Of a stretch of 6,886 nucleotides of DNA, positions 6,439 to 6,886 are shown piece by piece. A program made the position numbers and the translations under genes. The DNA comes from Clostridia bacterium. GTDB lineage: Bacteria > Bacillota_A > Clostridia > Christensenellales > Aristaeellaceae. Below the pieces are notes generated by a model. It saw only the letters and a program-made list of their open reading frames with translations, was not told the DNA's origin and made no database searches. Numbering within the stretch: the stretch's first letter is position 1; every line of letters starts with the position of its first letter. The stretch spans positions 1 to 6,886 of the forward strand of contig JAFQGN010000056.1 in NCBI GenBank assembly GCA_017398245.1, read 5' to 3'.

Positions 6439-6886
6439 GTGAAACGAGGAAAACTGTTCACCATGTCCGGCCCGTCCGGCGTCGGCAAAGGCACTATCGT
6501 TCGGGAACTGCTCAAGGCGTGTCCGGATCTGAAGCTTTCCGTTTCCTGTACGACCCGCCAGCCCCGTCCCGGCGAGACGGAAGGCGTGCACTATTTCTTT
6601 GTGAGCAAGGAACGGTTTGAGGAACTGGCCGCTTCCGGCCAGATGCTGGAATGGGCGAACGTGCACGGCAATTGCTACGGCACGCCGCGCGGCTATGTGG
6701 AGCAGATGCTTGCGCAGGGCTATAATGTGCTGCTGGAGATCGACGTGCAGGGCAGTCTGCAGGTGCTGGAGAATATGCCCGAGACCATCGGCATTTTCAT
6801 TTTGCCGCCCAGCCGAGCTGAGCTGGTCAGGCGTCTTTCCGGCCGCGGAACGGAGAACAAGCAGCAGCTGGAGACCCGCATCCGCA
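6439..6886 (+). CDS. gmk: Guanylate kinase (partial, 3' end outside window)
   Basis: The first 149 codons of a protein that is usually about 200 residues; it runs off the right edge with no stop. It phosphorylates GMP to GDP with ATP, an essential step of GTP supply and of recycling. Visible are the P-loop GPSGVGKG (11-18), the GMP-binding stretch SCTTRQPRPGE (36-46) with Arg40, Arg43 and Tyr52, the EWANVHGNCYGTP segment (71-83) with Glu71 and Tyr80, EIDVQG (100-105), and the start of the lid region with GRGTE near the edge. The start is GTG at 6439: GGAGG (6425-6429) sits 9 nt upstream, and it gives the family's usual short lead (KRGKLFTM) before the P-loop. The in-frame ATG at 6463 would remove the first beta strand. 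It lies 33 nt after yicC and is likely co-transcribed; in related genomes rpoZ often follows. Confidence 0.95.
   Translation, partial: MKRGKLFTMSGPSGVGKGTIVRELLKACPDLKLSVSCTTRQPRPGETEGVHYFFVSKERFEELAASGQMLEWANVHGNCYGTPRGYVEQMLAQGYNVLLEIDVQGSLQVLENMPETIGIFILPPSRAELVRRLSGRGTENKQQLETRIR

Overview
This window looks like ordinary housekeeping chromosome from a fairly high-GC, low-GC-lineage Gram-positive bacterium (Bacillota), most likely an uncultured gut-type Clostridia. The reasons are the yerC–pcrA–ligA gene order, strong AGGAG/GGAGG ribosome sites, the yicC–gmk pair, and a NAD-dependent ligase whose active-site wording resembles what I recall of a clostridial LigA branch. I see no insertion sequence, phage gene, CRISPR array, tRNA or rRNA. 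The taxonomic call is inference; no database was searched.

Layout: (1) 1–545, minus strand: the 5' part of a sugar phosphate isomerase/epimerase-like TIM-barrel gene that runs off the left edge. (2) 546–730: a divergent intergenic region with a good sigma-A-type promoter pointing left, a weaker one pointing right, and repeat motifs that could be operator sites. (3) 731–5407, plus strand: yerC (TrpR-like DNA-binding protein), pcrA (UvrD/PcrA helicase, overlapping yerC by 8 nt) and ligA (NAD+-dependent DNA ligase, after an 83-nt spacer with hairpins). (4) 5408–5532: a spacer with a stem-loop and an extended -10 promoter. (5) 5533–6405: yicC endoribonuclease. (6) 6439–6886: gmk (guanylate kinase) with a GTG start, cut by the right edge at 149 codons.

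The genes form two functional blocks. yerC–pcrA–ligA is a DNA repair/replication block: PcrA unwinds DNA and strips proteins from it, and LigA seals the nicks left by repair and lagging-strand synthesis. YerC is a small regulator of uncertain role that is translationally linked to the helicase. yicC–gmk belongs to the RNA-decay and purine-nucleotide block often followed by rpoZ. The left gene is unrelated carbohydrate metabolism, transcribed away from the rest.

I did not find a convincing new biological system. The points most worth a second look are the set of active-site substitutions in LigA, the mutually exclusive AGAC/GTCT pairings in the pcrA–ligA spacer, the repeat elements in the divergent promoter region, and the absence of remA between yicC and gmk.
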